DNA from: Amycolatopsis sp. cg9
Lineage (GTDB): Bacteria; Actinomycetota; Actinomycetes; Mycobacteriales; Pseudonocardiaceae
Reading direction: 5' to 3'
DNA length: 64,000 nucleotides
NCBI RefSeq assembly: GCF_041346945.1
Contig: NZ_CP166850.1
Location: 9,222,501-9,286,500, forward strand
The translations under genes were made by a program, and so were the position numbers. Under the pieces are notes generated by a model that searched no databases, was not told the origin of the DNA, and worked only from the letters and a program-made list of their open reading frames with translations. The stretch's first letter is position 1. The number at the start of each line of letters is the position of its first letter. Shown here piece after piece: positions 18,543 through 27,104 of the stretch.

Positions 18543-19310
18543 TCAGAGGGCGGCGAAGGTGTCGTTCAGGATCACCACGAACTCGCGCGGCGATCCGGGA
18601 GTCATGACGAGGTTGTCCTGGCCGTCGATGTAGACGAGCACGCGTCCGGCGTCGTCGGTGTCGATCGCGGTGATCGGTGTGCTGCGGCGGCGTGGCCCAC
18701 CGGCGTCCCGGCGGGCGAGGTAGATCTGGTGCACCGCGCGACGCGGGAGCTCCATCACCTCCTCGATACGCCCGAACTCACCCATCCGGTTCCCCCTCCC
18801 GAATCCAGCCCCACCGGCCGGGGGGCGGCTCGTAAACGCCGGTCCGCCCGGTACGGCATCCCGTGATGCGATCGTGGGTGAGATCTGCGCAGCAGGCACC
18901 TCGGGCAGGGTGTCCAGCAGCGCGGTCGCGAACCACTTGCCCTCGATGGGTTCCAGGGACACAACGTTGTCGTCAATGATCGCGCGCACGGCGTCGCCGG
19001 CGCGAGCGGCGATCAACACAGAGCAGGACTGCCCGTCGGCGAAGGCGCAGAAGGCGTAGTACTCGCACGCGGCCTCGGCGAGAACACCCACGGTGGACCG
19101 CCACAGGCTGTTGAGCCGGTTGTTACGAGCCAGACCGAGATCGGTCAGCGCCGCCATAGCCCTGATCTCCAGCTCGCGGCGAGCTCCGGAGCTGGTCCAG
19201 TGGTGCAGGTTCGTGCCGAAGGCCGGTGGCAGCTCACCCGCCTCGAGCATGCCCCAGGCGGTCAGGAAGGCGAGTTTGGGCAGGATGATGGGTCGGTCGA
19301 TGACGGCCAC
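18543..19310 (-). CDS. EspG-family ESX chaperone-like protein
   Basis: 255 aa from GTG 19310, chosen because GGAGGG lies 6 bases upstream. The start VAVIDRPIILPKLAFLTAW and the body (EIRAMAALTDLGLARNN, GVLAEAACEYYAFCAF, YIDGQDNLVMTPGSP) fit EspG, the cytosolic chaperone that binds PE/PPE proteins before ESX export. The gene next to it encodes a PPE-like protein, its expected client. It converges on the DUF3558 gene with only 16 bases between them. Confidence 0.8.
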   Translation of the reverse strand: MAVIDRPIILPKLAFLTAWGMLEAGELPPAFGTNLHHWTSSGARRELEIRAMAALTDLGLARNNRLNSLWRSTVGVLAEAACEYYAFCAFADGQSCSVLIAARAGDAVRAIIDDNVVSLEPIEGKWFATALLDTLPEVPAAQISPTIASRDAVPGGPAFTSRPPAGGAGFGRGNRMGEFGRIEEVMELPRRAVHQIYLARRDAGGPRRRSTPITAIDTDDAGRVLVYIDGQDNLVMTPGSPREFVVILNDTFAAL

Positions 19311-19376
19311 GACACACCCTCCGTGAGACGGGGACAACGAGCAAGGATGGCCGCTACCGGCCTCCGACGGAGGACC

Positions 19377-20693
19377 TCAGCTGGTGCCCAGTGTGGGCGG
19401 AACCGGAGCGAGCCCGGTGCGCGGATCAACCAGTCCGTCGTTCTCCTCGTCATCGAACACGCTGTTCTCATCCCGGATGTACTTGCGTTCGTGCTCGGTG
19501 TCGGACGCGGACTCCCGCCGGCTCGCGCCCGGCGCCACCCCCGCAGACCCTGCAGCTCCGCGCGCACCCACACCACCGGCCGTCGGCTCAACCTGCCCGC
19601 GCAGCCCGTTTCCCGGCACTCCGGCCGTCCCTTTCGGCCCACCGAGGTTCGGCGCACCCGGCCCAGCTAGGGGGACACCAGCAAGCCATTGCGCCTCGCT
19701 GGCAGCAGGCGCGCCAGCGGCGGCGCCTGCGGTGAACGGCCATGCCGCTCCGGCACCGCTGATCGCTGCCGCACGGGCCGGATCGAACATGGATCCGGCG
19801 AGCCCGGCGCTCTCGGCACTCTCCGATGCCGACCCAGCGACGGCGCGGGGATCGCGAGGGCCAGCCCCGACGTCACTGCCGTCGTCGTGTGCTCTCGTCT
19901 GCGGGTCGACACTGCCGGTCCCGGTCCTCCCCCGGTCGGTGTCCCCCACCACAGTGTCAGCAGTCGAGTGGTCGGCTACTGGCCGCGTCGGTCGCGCGGT
20001 GTCGAGAGCAGAACGCCGGGACGTGACGCGGCGCTGATCGGCGGGGGTGACGTCCTCGGTTGCGTTCCGCGCTATGAGCTGGCCGTAATCGCCGGAGAGC
20101 CCCTCGCCCTGGACACCCAGATGCTGCACGTAGCTGTCGTAGATACGCAGGTTCTTCTGCGCCTTCGCGTTGAAGGCAGCCACGGCGTCTTCGGTGTCGG
20201 TGTCCCACGGTGTCGCGACATCGAAGAACGACTTGTCCGGCGGGTCGCCCATCGGTTCCATCGACCGTTTCGCCAGCTCGAACCCGTAGGCAGCGTCGGT
20301 GACGTTGCAGCCATTGGAGCTCAGCGTCATCGCCGCTCTCGTGACCAGGTCGCTGAAGGACTTCGCCTGACCGGCCGCGGCGACCGCGCCGCCACCGGTC
20401 CATACCGATTCCAGGTTGCTCAGCATGCCTGTCAGCGCGGCGGCGATCTCATGATGCGCCGCTCCCGAACCGGCCGATGTGCTGCCGCACTCACTCCAGC
20501 TGCTGGCGTCACCGGCCATGACCTGATCCACGACCGCCGGGACGGACATAGCCTGAACACCGACATCGCCAGCGAACAGGTCTCCGGCCCAGGACGCCGC
20601 GTCGTGGGCCGAATGCACCAGCGCAGATCCTGCCTCTTCGGCTTCGCGGACCACGGCTTGCGCGGCCCGGCCCAGCTGATCGAAAGGGAACAT
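19377..20693 (-). CDS. PPE-like ESX substrate
   Basis: 438 aa. The N-terminal 200 residues are helical with an SVWTGGGAVAA turn that matches the WxG motif. The central and C-terminal parts are low-complexity and rich in Gly, Ala and Pro, ending with an acidic tail (EHERKYIRDENSVFDDEEND). This layout is typical of large PPE-domain proteins in Pseudonocardiaceae. The start overlaps the DUF3558 stop by one base and it is followed by EspG, so this is one operon of substrate, lipoprotein and chaperone. Confidence 0.75.
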   Translation of the reverse strand: MFPFDQLGRAAQAVVREAEEAGSALVHSAHDAASWAGDLFAGDVGVQAMSVPAVVDQVMAGDASSWSECGSTSAGSGAAHHEIAAALTGMLSNLESVWTGGGAVAAAGQAKSFSDLVTRAAMTLSSNGCNVTDAAYGFELAKRSMEPMGDPPDKSFFDVATPWDTDTEDAVAAFNAKAQKNLRIYDSYVQHLGVQGEGLSGDYGQLIARNATEDVTPADQRRVTSRRSALDTARPTRPVADHSTADTVVGDTDRGRTGTGSVDPQTRAHDDGSDVGAGPRDPRAVAGSASESAESAGLAGSMFDPARAAAISGAGAAWPFTAGAAAGAPAASEAQWLAGVPLAGPGAPNLGGPKGTAGVPGNGLRGQVEPTAGGVGARGAAGSAGVAPGASRRESASDTEHERKYIRDENSVFDDEENDGLVDPRTGLAPVPPTLGTS

Positions 20694-21337
20694 CAGGACC
20701 CCGCCTTCGCTCTCAGCGTCGTGACGGCCATGTCAGCGATCTGAGGGACCAAGCCGCAGGCGTCTGCGGTGTCTCGTTTGCTGGCGCCCAGGGTGAGGCT
20801 GACGTCGATGGACAGGTCGTCGGCCAGTCCGATGCTGGCTTGGCAGAATCCGATCGGGATGCCGGTTGCTTTGGTTCCGGCGTGGGCGATGGCGGGGAAT
20901 CCTTGGATGGGGGGTAGTTCTTTCCATAGTGCGGATTTGGGCCGTGTGTTGGCGTATTCGGCGCTGAGGCCGGTATGGATGTTAAGGGTGTAGGAGACGC
21001 CGACAGCGCCGCCGGTGTCGGGGTTGAACCAACCGCAGGCCGGACCGACTTGTGCCAAGTCTTCGCGCTTGCCGGTGATCTGCGCTCCTACTGCGGTCAC
21101 GATCTGGGTCGGGGTGAGCGCGTCGGTGCACGGATCGCCCGACAGCACCGACCGCGGCAGCGGATCAGTCACCTTTGGTGCCCCGGCAAAGGGCAGCCCC
21201 GGCGTCGCGGGATTCTGCCCGCCCGCAGCCGGCAGCGCCCGGCCCGGCATCTCGTTGAGCGCATCACGCCCCGAGCACGCAACGGTCAATCCCGCGGTGA
21301 TCAGCGCGACGAGCACGGCAGTTCGCCCGCGGCTCAT
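20693..21337 (-). CDS. DUF3558 lipoprotein, copy 1
   Basis: 214 aa. Signal peptide with lipobox (ITAGLTVAC), a Pro/Gly linker, then the DUF3558 domain with conserved cysteines (SGDPCTDALTP, GPACGWFNPDTG, GIPIGFCQASIG, DTADACGLV). From residue about 45 to the C terminus it is almost identical to the protein at 55245-55892, including at DNA level, while the signal peptides differ. It overlaps both neighbours by a few bases and belongs to the minus-strand ESX accessory operon. Confidence 0.85.
   Translation of the reverse strand: MSRGRTAVLVALITAGLTVACSGRDALNEMPGRALPAAGGQNPATPGLPFAGAPKVTDPLPRSVLSGDPCTDALTPTQIVTAVGAQITGKREDLAQVGPACGWFNPDTGGAVGVSYTLNIHTGLSAEYANTRPKSALWKELPPIQGFPAIAHAGTKATGIPIGFCQASIGLADDLSIDVSLTLGASKRDTADACGLVPQIADMAVTTLRAKAGS
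20709..21203 (-). repeat. Dispersed repeat, DUF3558 domain, copy 1
   Basis: About 495 bases nearly identical to 55377-55872 on the other strand. The match starts at the GLPFAGAP codons and stops at TTLR, just before both stop codons. Flanking DNA is unrelated. Confidence 0.8.
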
Positions 21338-21765
21338 CCGGCAACACTCCCCTGCGGTATCGCTGCCCGGCCCACGTCCCCTGCAGCGGCAGAATCCCCG
21401 TCGCCGACGATCCCGAACGCGTGCCGGATTTTGGCGACCAGCTCATGCAGGTAGGTGGCTTCCGCACTGACGTGGTCACCCGCTGCGGTGAAGACACCTG
21501 TGCCGTTGATCAAGCGGGCGTTGTAGGCGACGCTGGCAGGATCCTGCGCCGGCGGACTGACCTTCAACAGGGTCCCGGTCTGCCGCTGCTGTACCAGCAA
21601 CTGCTCGAGCGCGGTGAGCGCCTGCGACAGCACAGCGTGCGCTTCCTGCGGTGACAAGCTCAACCCTGCCCCCGCAGTAGCCGCCGAATCCTCGTAAGCG
21701 ACGCCTAGCGCCGTCACCTCGGCGGCCGCCGGACGTACTCCGGCGTCGTTGTGATGTTGTGCCAC
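21334..21765 (-). CDS. Helical ESX-cluster protein
   Basis: 143 aa, mostly alpha helical (ALTALEQLLVQQRQTGTLLK, EATYLHELVAKIRHAFGIV) with a flexible C terminus. It is the first gene of the minus-strand operon that continues with DUF3558, PPE and EspG and overlaps the next gene by 4 bases. It resembles small WXG100-like or scaffold proteins in position and size, but no WxG motif is visible. Confidence 0.65.
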   Translation of the reverse strand: MAQHHNDAGVRPAAAEVTALGVAYEDSAATAGAGLSLSPQEAHAVLSQALTALEQLLVQQRQTGTLLKVSPPAQDPASVAYNARLINGTGVFTAAGDHVSAEATYLHELVAKIRHAFGIVGDGDSAAAGDVGRAAIPQGSVAG

Positions 21766-22482
21766 GGCTGCGTGAACCCCTCCCGCTCAGCGCCTGCGCG
21801 CGTTCACCGATCTCGACACCCCCGCCCCGCCGAGATCAGCCCAGCTGACTAGTCGAACCGATCGAGTGATGATCGGTCCGGCAGATCAGCCGCACCGATC
21901 ACCGTAGCTGATCAACCACCATCCGTGAACATGAACAGCGGGCTTCACGCGTTGCAAATTGCAGCTCTGCTCCCTCCTTGTTCAGCGATCCACCAATGAT
22001 CCGATTGACGTTCACCGAGGTAGACGCACACTTTCAATACTCACGATCAAGCGCCTGAGCCAGCTGGACAAATTGATGACACTTCCTACCGAGGCCCATA
22101 ACGCCAACGTTGCAACTCACCCATCCGTGCAACACCATCGCATGCTCACCCAAATGCACGTGCACTTGGGCGAGCATGCGACAACTGCGGACCGATGATC
22201 AGCCACCAAATCACCGAACAATTGATCGGCCACGTCAGAATTACCCACAGCCCGACCGGGCACCGACCCGACAGACAACCGAATGCCCCCAGCCAACGAC
22301 AACCCATCCGGTGTGAATGGAGGCCCGCGCGCCGGGCACCGGGCCTTCAAGCGCGACAGCTCGCCAACGAGTACGGCAGGCTCCGCCAGCTGACCCCTCA
22401 AGGTCCACTTCGCAAACCAGATCTGCGGACGAACCTCCAACAAACCGGTCCGGGGCCGACAGCTCTCTGCGATCATGAAGCC
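21766..22482. other. Intergenic region with inverted repeats
   Basis: About 720 bases, AT-richer than average around 21900-22130. It holds a GATCGGT/ACCGATC inverted repeat near 21870-21900 and the long palindrome at 22139-22180. No credible gene was found; the overlapping long frames on both strands (22117-22938 minus, 22195-22767 plus) are chance frames except for the RidA part. Confidence 0.4.
22139..22180. repeat. 42-bp near-perfect palindrome
   Basis: Two 21-base arms without spacer: CGCATGCTCACCCAAATGCAC and its inverse complement, with 2 mismatches. It could form a cruciform, be an operator, or mark the end of a lost element. Confidence 0.7.
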
Positions 22483-22893
22483 GTGAAGCCACGCCGCTGG
22501 AATCCCGACACCGTCGCCCCACCACTCGGCCGCTACAGCCATCTGACCCAGGTACCCCCTGGGCATCGGCTGGTCTTCCTCGCCGGACAACTCGGCGTCC
22601 GACCAGACGGCACCCTCGCACGCCCCGACACCGAATCGCAAGCCATGCAACTCTTCGCCAACGTCAGCGAACTCCTTGCAGCCGAAGGGGCCGGGCCGGA
22701 GCATCTGGTCAAGCTGCTGACGCTGGCCGCGGGCACCAAGCATCTCAACGGCTACCGCGCCGCGTAGGCCGAGGTCTTCGCAAACTGGTTCCCCGGAGGG
22801 GACTACCCGGCGCAGACCCTCGCCGTCGTGGCCGGCCTCGCACGCCCGGAGTACACCGTAGAGGTCGAAGCGGTCGCCGCAGTGCCCGCTTAG
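22483..22893 (+). pseudogene. RidA/YjgF-family gene with amber codon
   Basis: A GTG start is followed by a RidA-like protein (YSHLTQVPPGHRLVFLAGQL, MQLFANVSELLAAEGAGPEH, LVKLLTL). A TAG at 22765-22767 interrupts it, after which the same frame continues with the family's C terminus (AEVFANWFPGGDYPAQTLAV, ARPEYTVEVEAVAAVP). One base change would restore about 136 residues. RidA proteins deaminate reactive enamines. The usual arginine of the active site cannot be placed with certainty. Confidence 0.7.
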
Positions 22894-23031
22894 AGAAAGA
22901 TCGCCAGCGCGAGCCCCATGCGGGTGATCAGCACACACGCCACGAACCTCGTGCGCCGATAGTGCGGGATCATCGCCGCAAACTCGCGCAGCAGGGCCCT
23001 CGACAGGTGGAACAGGTTACCGCCCTGACGG

Positions 23032-23505
23032 TTAGCGAACGCCATGTTCCTGAAAGACCGACGAGCCCCAAACGGGTGATTTCACCGACATTTCCGGATC
23101 GCGAACGTGCGAGGAAGCGGCAATTACGTTCGCAGAATCGGCCAGCGGGATCGCGGGACCGTACCGAGGACTTGCGGTCGGTCGTTCTCGGCGCAAGAGC
23201 ACTCGGACTTTCGACACCCCCGACAAGACTTTCGACACCCCCGACAAGATCAGGGCCCTGCGCGTGTCCGGGTCGGCTGGACCAGCCTCGGGCAGCGCAA
23301 GCACGTGAAGCAGTACGGCGACGCTTCCGTCCGGCCTCAGGCGAAGTCCGGCCACCGTAGCCTCGTTCAGCGCTTCGTTGAGATCCGCCACAACCGACGC
23401 AACCATGCCCACGAGCTGATCATCGCCGGTCCGCAGCCCCAACGCACTAGATTTCACGTAGCCGTCCGGCACCAGCGCTATCGCGATAAGCACGCACATC
23501 GGCAT
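23032..23505 (-). CDS. Hypothetical protein, weak support
   Basis: 157 aa. The N-terminal 95 residues look protein-like (DQLVGMVASVVADLNEALNE, LRLRPDGSVAVLLHVLALPE). A 7-residue duplication (LSGVSKV twice) comes from a 21-bp tandem repeat. The tail after that is less convincing. No family is recognised. Confidence 0.35.
   Translation of the reverse strand: MPMCVLIAIALVPDGYVKSSALGLRTGDDQLVGMVASVVADLNEALNEATVAGLRLRPDGSVAVLLHVLALPEAGPADPDTRRALILSGVSKVLSGVSKVRVLLRRERPTASPRYGPAIPLADSANVIAASSHVRDPEMSVKSPVWGSSVFQEHGVR
23208..23249. repeat. Tandem repeat, two exact 21-bp units
   Basis: Two adjacent exact copies of CTTTCGACACCCCCGACAAG plus A. The unit is a whole number of codons in the minus-strand frame. 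Confidence 0.85.
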
Positions 23506-23555
23506 GAGCGGACGTTGGTGTGGGGTCGATGTGGTCAGGGTGCGGCGCCGGAGGC

Positions 23556-24218
23556 TTACCGAGGCATCCGGCTGAGGCCGTCGAGGATGAGGTCGAGCCC
23601 GAATTCGAACTCGTCGGCGAACGTGAACCCGGTCTTCGCCAGTTCGGTGACCACCTCCGCGAGGTAGGGGTAGCCCTCGAGTCCCGACGGCTGCCGGTCC
23701 ACGACGGCTTCCTGCCGCCGCGCGGCTTCCGCCGGGATGTCGCCGGCGAGGTTCTTCTCCTGGAGGGCGAACCCGTAGACGTACGCGTCCATCAGGTTGT
23801 ACGCGTGCACGGCCATGCGGAAGGGAAAGCCCGCGTCACGGCGGAGGCATCGCATCACGGCGTTGTGGTGGTGCAGGTTTGCCGGTCCCGGAGTGCCCGT
23901 CTCCATCCGGCCGACCGCCCACGGGTGGCGGAGCAGAGCCAGCCGCATCGACGCCGCACGGCGGTGCATGGCGGTCCGCCAGCCGACGTCGACGGGTACC
24001 TCGACCTCGGCGAAGACCAGGTCGACCATGCCGTCGAGGAGCTCGCGCTTGTCCGCCACGTGCTTGTAGAGCGCCATGGGTACGACGCTCAACCGGGCCG
24101 CGAGCCTCCGCATGGTCAGGGCCTCGAAGCCGCCTTCATCCGCCAGCTCGACGGCGGCGCCCAGCACTTTGGCGCGGTTGAGCCGCTCCCGGCCGCCGGC
24201 CGCGGCGGTGTCCTGCAT
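23556..24218 (-). CDS. TetR-family repressor (TetR_C class)
   Basis: 220 aa from ATG 24218 with GAGGTGG upstream; the longer frame crosses the operators and is unlikely. The HTH is at about residues 28-50 (LTMRRLAARLSVVPMALYKH). The ligand domain (HPWAVGRMETGTPGPANLHH, LMDAYVYGFALQEKNL, FEFGLDLILDGL) matches the TetR/TetR_C subfamily, which senses small molecules. It is divergent from a membrane-protein gene and two copies of AGGTGTAC-N3-GTACACCT lie between them, so it probably represses both. Confidence 0.9.
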   Translation of the reverse strand: MQDTAAAGGRERLNRAKVLGAAVELADEGGFEALTMRRLAARLSVVPMALYKHVADKRELLDGMVDLVFAEVEVPVDVGWRTAMHRRAASMRLALLRHPWAVGRMETGTPGPANLHHHNAVMRCLRRDAGFPFRMAVHAYNLMDAYVYGFALQEKNLAGDIPAEAARRQEAVVDRQPSGLEGYPYLAEVVTELAKTGFTFADEFEFGLDLILDGLSRMPR

Positions 24219-24252
24219 CGGGGGCCTCCACCTCCTGACCGGGGGCCCGGTC

Positions 24253-24311
24253 TTGACAGGTGTACATCGTACGCCTAGCTTGAGCGCCATAAAGGTGTAC
24301 GTTGTACACCT
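24253..24311 (+). promoter_or_regulatory. Promoter with two TetR operators
   Basis: TTGACA (24253-24258), 17 bases, then TAGCTT (24276-24281) form the promoter of the membrane gene. Operator 1, AGGTGTACATCGTACGCCT (24258-24276), fills the -35/-10 spacer with one imperfect arm. Operator 2, AGGTGTACGTTGTACACCT (24293-24311), is a perfect inverted repeat downstream of the start point. Confidence 0.85.
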
Positions 24312-24336
24312 CCTATTCCGCTCGGAGGAGCAAGGC

Positions 24337-25059
24337 ATGAGTGCCACGCCCAGGCCCGGCAAGACGAAGCAGTTCTCCCTGGCGCCCAGTGAAAGGAGCC
24401 TTTCGCGGGCCGCCGGAATCGCTGCCGCGATCGCGGGGGCACAGTTCATCGCGGTCCAGATCGGCCACCCGGCCATGGACGTCTCGCTGGTCACCACCAC
24501 CGACTGGGCCGTGCGCAGCGCGGCGAAAGCGCTCATGGCCGCGCTGGCGCTCGCCGGCATCACCGGCATGTACCTGCGTCAAGTCCGACAGACGGGAATC
24601 CTCGGCTTCCTCGGCTACGCGTTGTTCGCCGCCGGCTACCTGCTCATGTTCAGCATCGAGATCGTCGCCGCCGCCGTTCTGCCCGCGCTGGCACCCACGG
24701 CGCCCGGCTACGTCGCCGATGTCCTCGCCGCCGCCTTCGGCGGCACCGCAACCCATGGCATCGGCGGCATGCAGACCGTCATCGTGGTCAGCTCCGTCGG
24801 CTATCTCGCGGGTGGATGCCTGTTCGGCATCGCGTTGTTCCGGGCCCGCGTCCTCGCCCGGTGGGCGTCGGCACTGCTGGCCGCGGGCACTGTCGCGACG
24901 GTCGCGCTCGCGGTGCTCCCGGAGTCGTTCAACCGGCCGTTGGCCGTTCCGACCGGAGTAGCGTTGATCGGCTTGGGCATCTCGCTGTGGCGGGCCCGAC
25001 CAGCCACGGGCAGCGACAACTCGCCGCCTTCCACTGTGGAACACGTCGTCGCGCGATGA
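24337..25059 (+). CDS. Integral membrane protein under TetR control
   Basis: 240 aa from ATG 24337 after GGAGGAGC. Six to seven membrane segments are visible (for example GFLGYALFAAGYLLMFSIEI, GMQTVIVVSSVGYLAGG, VALIGLGISL). It has no transporter motif. Similar proteins in Streptomyces and Amycolatopsis are annotated as hypothetical or DUF4386-like membrane proteins. Control by the neighbouring TetR suggests a response to a small molecule or membrane stress. Confidence 0.8.
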   Translation: MSATPRPGKTKQFSLAPSERSLSRAAGIAAAIAGAQFIAVQIGHPAMDVSLVTTTDWAVRSAAKALMAALALAGITGMYLRQVRQTGILGFLGYALFAAGYLLMFSIEIVAAAVLPALAPTAPGYVADVLAAAFGGTATHGIGGMQTVIVVSSVGYLAGGCLFGIALFRARVLARWASALLAAGTVATVALAVLPESFNRPLAVPTGVALIGLGISLWRARPATGSDNSPPSTVEHVVAR

Positions 25060-25129
25060 TCATCGACGTCGGCACCACCCGCGCACTGCGCGCGTGGCGG
25101 GGATGAGGCAGTATCCCGGTCCCCATGAC

Positions 25130-25366
25130 TCACGCTCGTCGGCTACTTAAGACTGGGCGGCAGGACCGAGTCCGGCCAGACTCCGGTCCAGGTGCTCGGC
25201 GAGTCGCTCGCTCACAGCGGCTGCCCGCCGGTGTCATTGGCGTGGCTCTCTCATGGCATGCGTCTCGCCGAGCACCGCGCGAGGAGTGGCTGGAAAGGGG
25301 TCTGCCCGGCTCGAAGTAGCGGTGCCCTCCTTGCTGACATCGTCGCGTCGAGGCAAGGAGAACCGC
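25130..25366 (+). ncRNA. Possible IS110 bridge-RNA region
   Basis: IS110-group elements encode a structured guide (bridge) RNA in the non-coding DNA upstream of the transposase. Here about 240 gene-free bases precede the transposase start, with several short inverted repeats. The element's left end and the RNA loops were not resolved, so this is placement by family knowledge only. Confidence 0.3.
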
Positions 25367-26533
25367 ATGCCCGTGATCATCGGAATGGATCCGCATAAAC
25401 GGTCGGCGACGGTCGAGGTGATCACCGAACTCGGTGAGGTGGTCACGCTCGGGAAATTCGGTACTGACCAGTCCGGCTATGCGGAAATGCTGTCGTTCGG
25501 ACGTCGGTTCCCCGAGCGGACCTGGGCGGTCGAGGGCTGCAACGGCGTTGGCCGGCATATCGCCCACCGGCTGGTCCACGACGACGAGACCGTGCTGGAC
25601 GTGCCGGCGAAGCTGTCCGCGCAGGTGCGTGTGTTCGCCACCGGCAACGGCCGCAAAACCGATCCCGTAGACGCGCACTCCGTAGCTCTGGCCGCGTTGC
25701 GTGCCCCGAACTTGGCCCGAGTCCAGGTCGACCCCGAGCTGGTCGTGATGACCATGCTTGTCGACCGTCGTGACGAAATCGGCCGCGCCAGGACCCAGAC
25801 TGTCAACCGTCTCCACCGCCTGCTGCTGGAGCTCTTTCCCGGCGGAGCAAAGAAGTTTCTGTTCGCGACGCAAGCACGCGCGCTCGTCGCGACGATCAAA
25901 CCACGCGACATCGTGGGGAAGACCCGGCGCCGGCTGGCTGTCGAGCTCATCGCGGAACTCGAGACTATCGACAAGAAGGCCAAGGCCGCGGACAAAGATC
26001 TCCGCGAGTTGGTGATCGCCCGCGGCAGCACGCTGCTCGACCTGCACGGCATCGGCCCGTCCGGCGCCGCTCGGCTGTTGGCCGACGTCGGCGACATCCA
26101 CCGGTTCGGTAACCGGGATCGATTCGCGTCCTGGAACGGCACCGCACCGTTGGATGCATCGTCCGGTGAGCAGCAACGGCATCGTTTGTCTCGTGCCGGT
26201 AATCGCCGGATCAACCGGACGCTGCACATCATGGGCGTCGTCCAGCTTCGTAATTCTACCGCCGGCCGCGTCTATTTCGACGGCAAGAAAGCCGCGGGCA
26301 AGACGTCGATGGAAGCAATGCGGGCCCTCAAACGACGCTTGTCGAACGTCGTCTACGCCCGCATGGTGGCCGACCAGCAGCGACGTGAGGTGGCAGGTTC
26401 GGGAGGGCGCTCGGGGACGACTCTGCAGTCCAGCGTGACCGGCCTGACCCCGGACACCGGCCCTTCGGACAAGCCACAACCCGAACCTGCCACCGACCAG
26501 GCTACCCCCGGCCATGGCCGGCCCTTGACATAA
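25367..26533 (+). CDS. IS110-family transposase
   Basis: 388 aa from ATG 25367 after AAGGAG. The N-terminal DEDD RuvC-like domain is intact (IIGMDPHKRSATVEV, AVEGCNGVGRHIAHRL, GRKTDPVDAHSVALAAL). The C-terminal transposase_20 domain follows (LLDLHGIGPSGAARLLADVG, FASWNGTAPLDASSGEQQRH, LSRAGNRRINRTLH), with its catalytic serine in the SSGE segment. The length is normal. The element separates the TetR pair from a small unknown gene. Confidence 0.92.
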   Translation: MPVIIGMDPHKRSATVEVITELGEVVTLGKFGTDQSGYAEMLSFGRRFPERTWAVEGCNGVGRHIAHRLVHDDETVLDVPAKLSAQVRVFATGNGRKTDPVDAHSVALAALRAPNLARVQVDPELVVMTMLVDRRDEIGRARTQTVNRLHRLLLELFPGGAKKFLFATQARALVATIKPRDIVGKTRRRLAVELIAELETIDKKAKAADKDLRELVIARGSTLLDLHGIGPSGAARLLADVGDIHRFGNRDRFASWNGTAPLDASSGEQQRHRLSRAGNRRINRTLHIMGVVQLRNSTAGRVYFDGKKAAGKTSMEAMRALKRRLSNVVYARMVADQQRREVAGSGGRSGTTLQSSVTGLTPDTGPSDKPQPEPATDQATPGHGRPLT

Positions 26534-26548
26534 AGGGGAGCCATGAGC

Positions 26549-26595
26549 GCACCCTCACGCCGCCCGTCGTCGACTGGCCCGCGGCGTGAGGGTGC
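26549..26595. terminator. 15-bp hairpin after IS110 transposase
   Basis: GCACCCTCACGCCGC and its exact inverse complement with a 17-base loop, starting 15 bases after the transposase stop. It may be a terminator or a structural part of the element end. Confidence 0.6.
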
Positions 26596-26624
26596 GAGGC
26601 TGTTGCCACTGGAATACTCCGGTG

Positions 26625-27035
26625 ATGACCGATTTTCCGGCTGATGTGGAGGCGCACTGCCGGCGGTTGGCGGTGCAACGTCGCTGGCCGCCGGAGACGG
26701 AGGCCGCGTTCCGGGCAACCGTCGCGTGGTATCGGGCTTTGGACGAGAGCTCCGAACCCCGTCGGTACTTCGAGTACGTAGATCACGAAGGCATGGTCGA
26801 CAAGGGAGCTCGCTGGCTGTGGGAGGCCGTCGTCGTCAACGACGAGACAGTGGCCATCAAGCAGATCGAGCTGAGTTTGTCCGGGCTCGCTCGCTGCTAC
26901 TGGTGGCGGCATCTCGAGGATGACGCCGGCGGGCTCACCGATCAGGCGCTTGACCTCACCGAGCCCGGCCTCACCGCGGTGTCCGGCTCTTCGTTCCGGG
27001 CGCTCTGGGAGAGCGGGTGGAACGCACCTCGCTGA
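26625..27035 (+). CDS. Hypothetical protein, 136 aa
   Basis: From ATG 26625 (MTDFPADVEAHCRRLAVQRR). It is mixed alpha/beta with a tryptophan-rich centre (KGARWLWEAVVVNDETVAIK, CYWWRHLEDDAGGL). No signal peptide and no known family. Protein-like composition and length support a real gene. It lies between IS110 and the 3' end of the NB-ARC gene. Confidence 0.6.
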   Translation: MTDFPADVEAHCRRLAVQRRWPPETEAAFRATVAWYRALDESSEPRRYFEYVDHEGMVDKGARWLWEAVVVNDETVAIKQIELSLSGLARCYWWRHLEDDAGGLTDQALDLTEPGLTAVSGSSFRALWESGWNAPR

Positions 27036-27104
27036 GCACGCACGGCGGCATGAGCGGACGTTCGGCTAGCACGACTGGCGCGGCGCGAAGATCAGGTGCG
27101 CTGT

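Noticed and set aside
2756..22767. Genome-wide recoding of TAG
   Set aside because: TAG also serves as the normal stop of many intact genes here (for example 16972, 45163), so the in-frame cases are better read as mutations.
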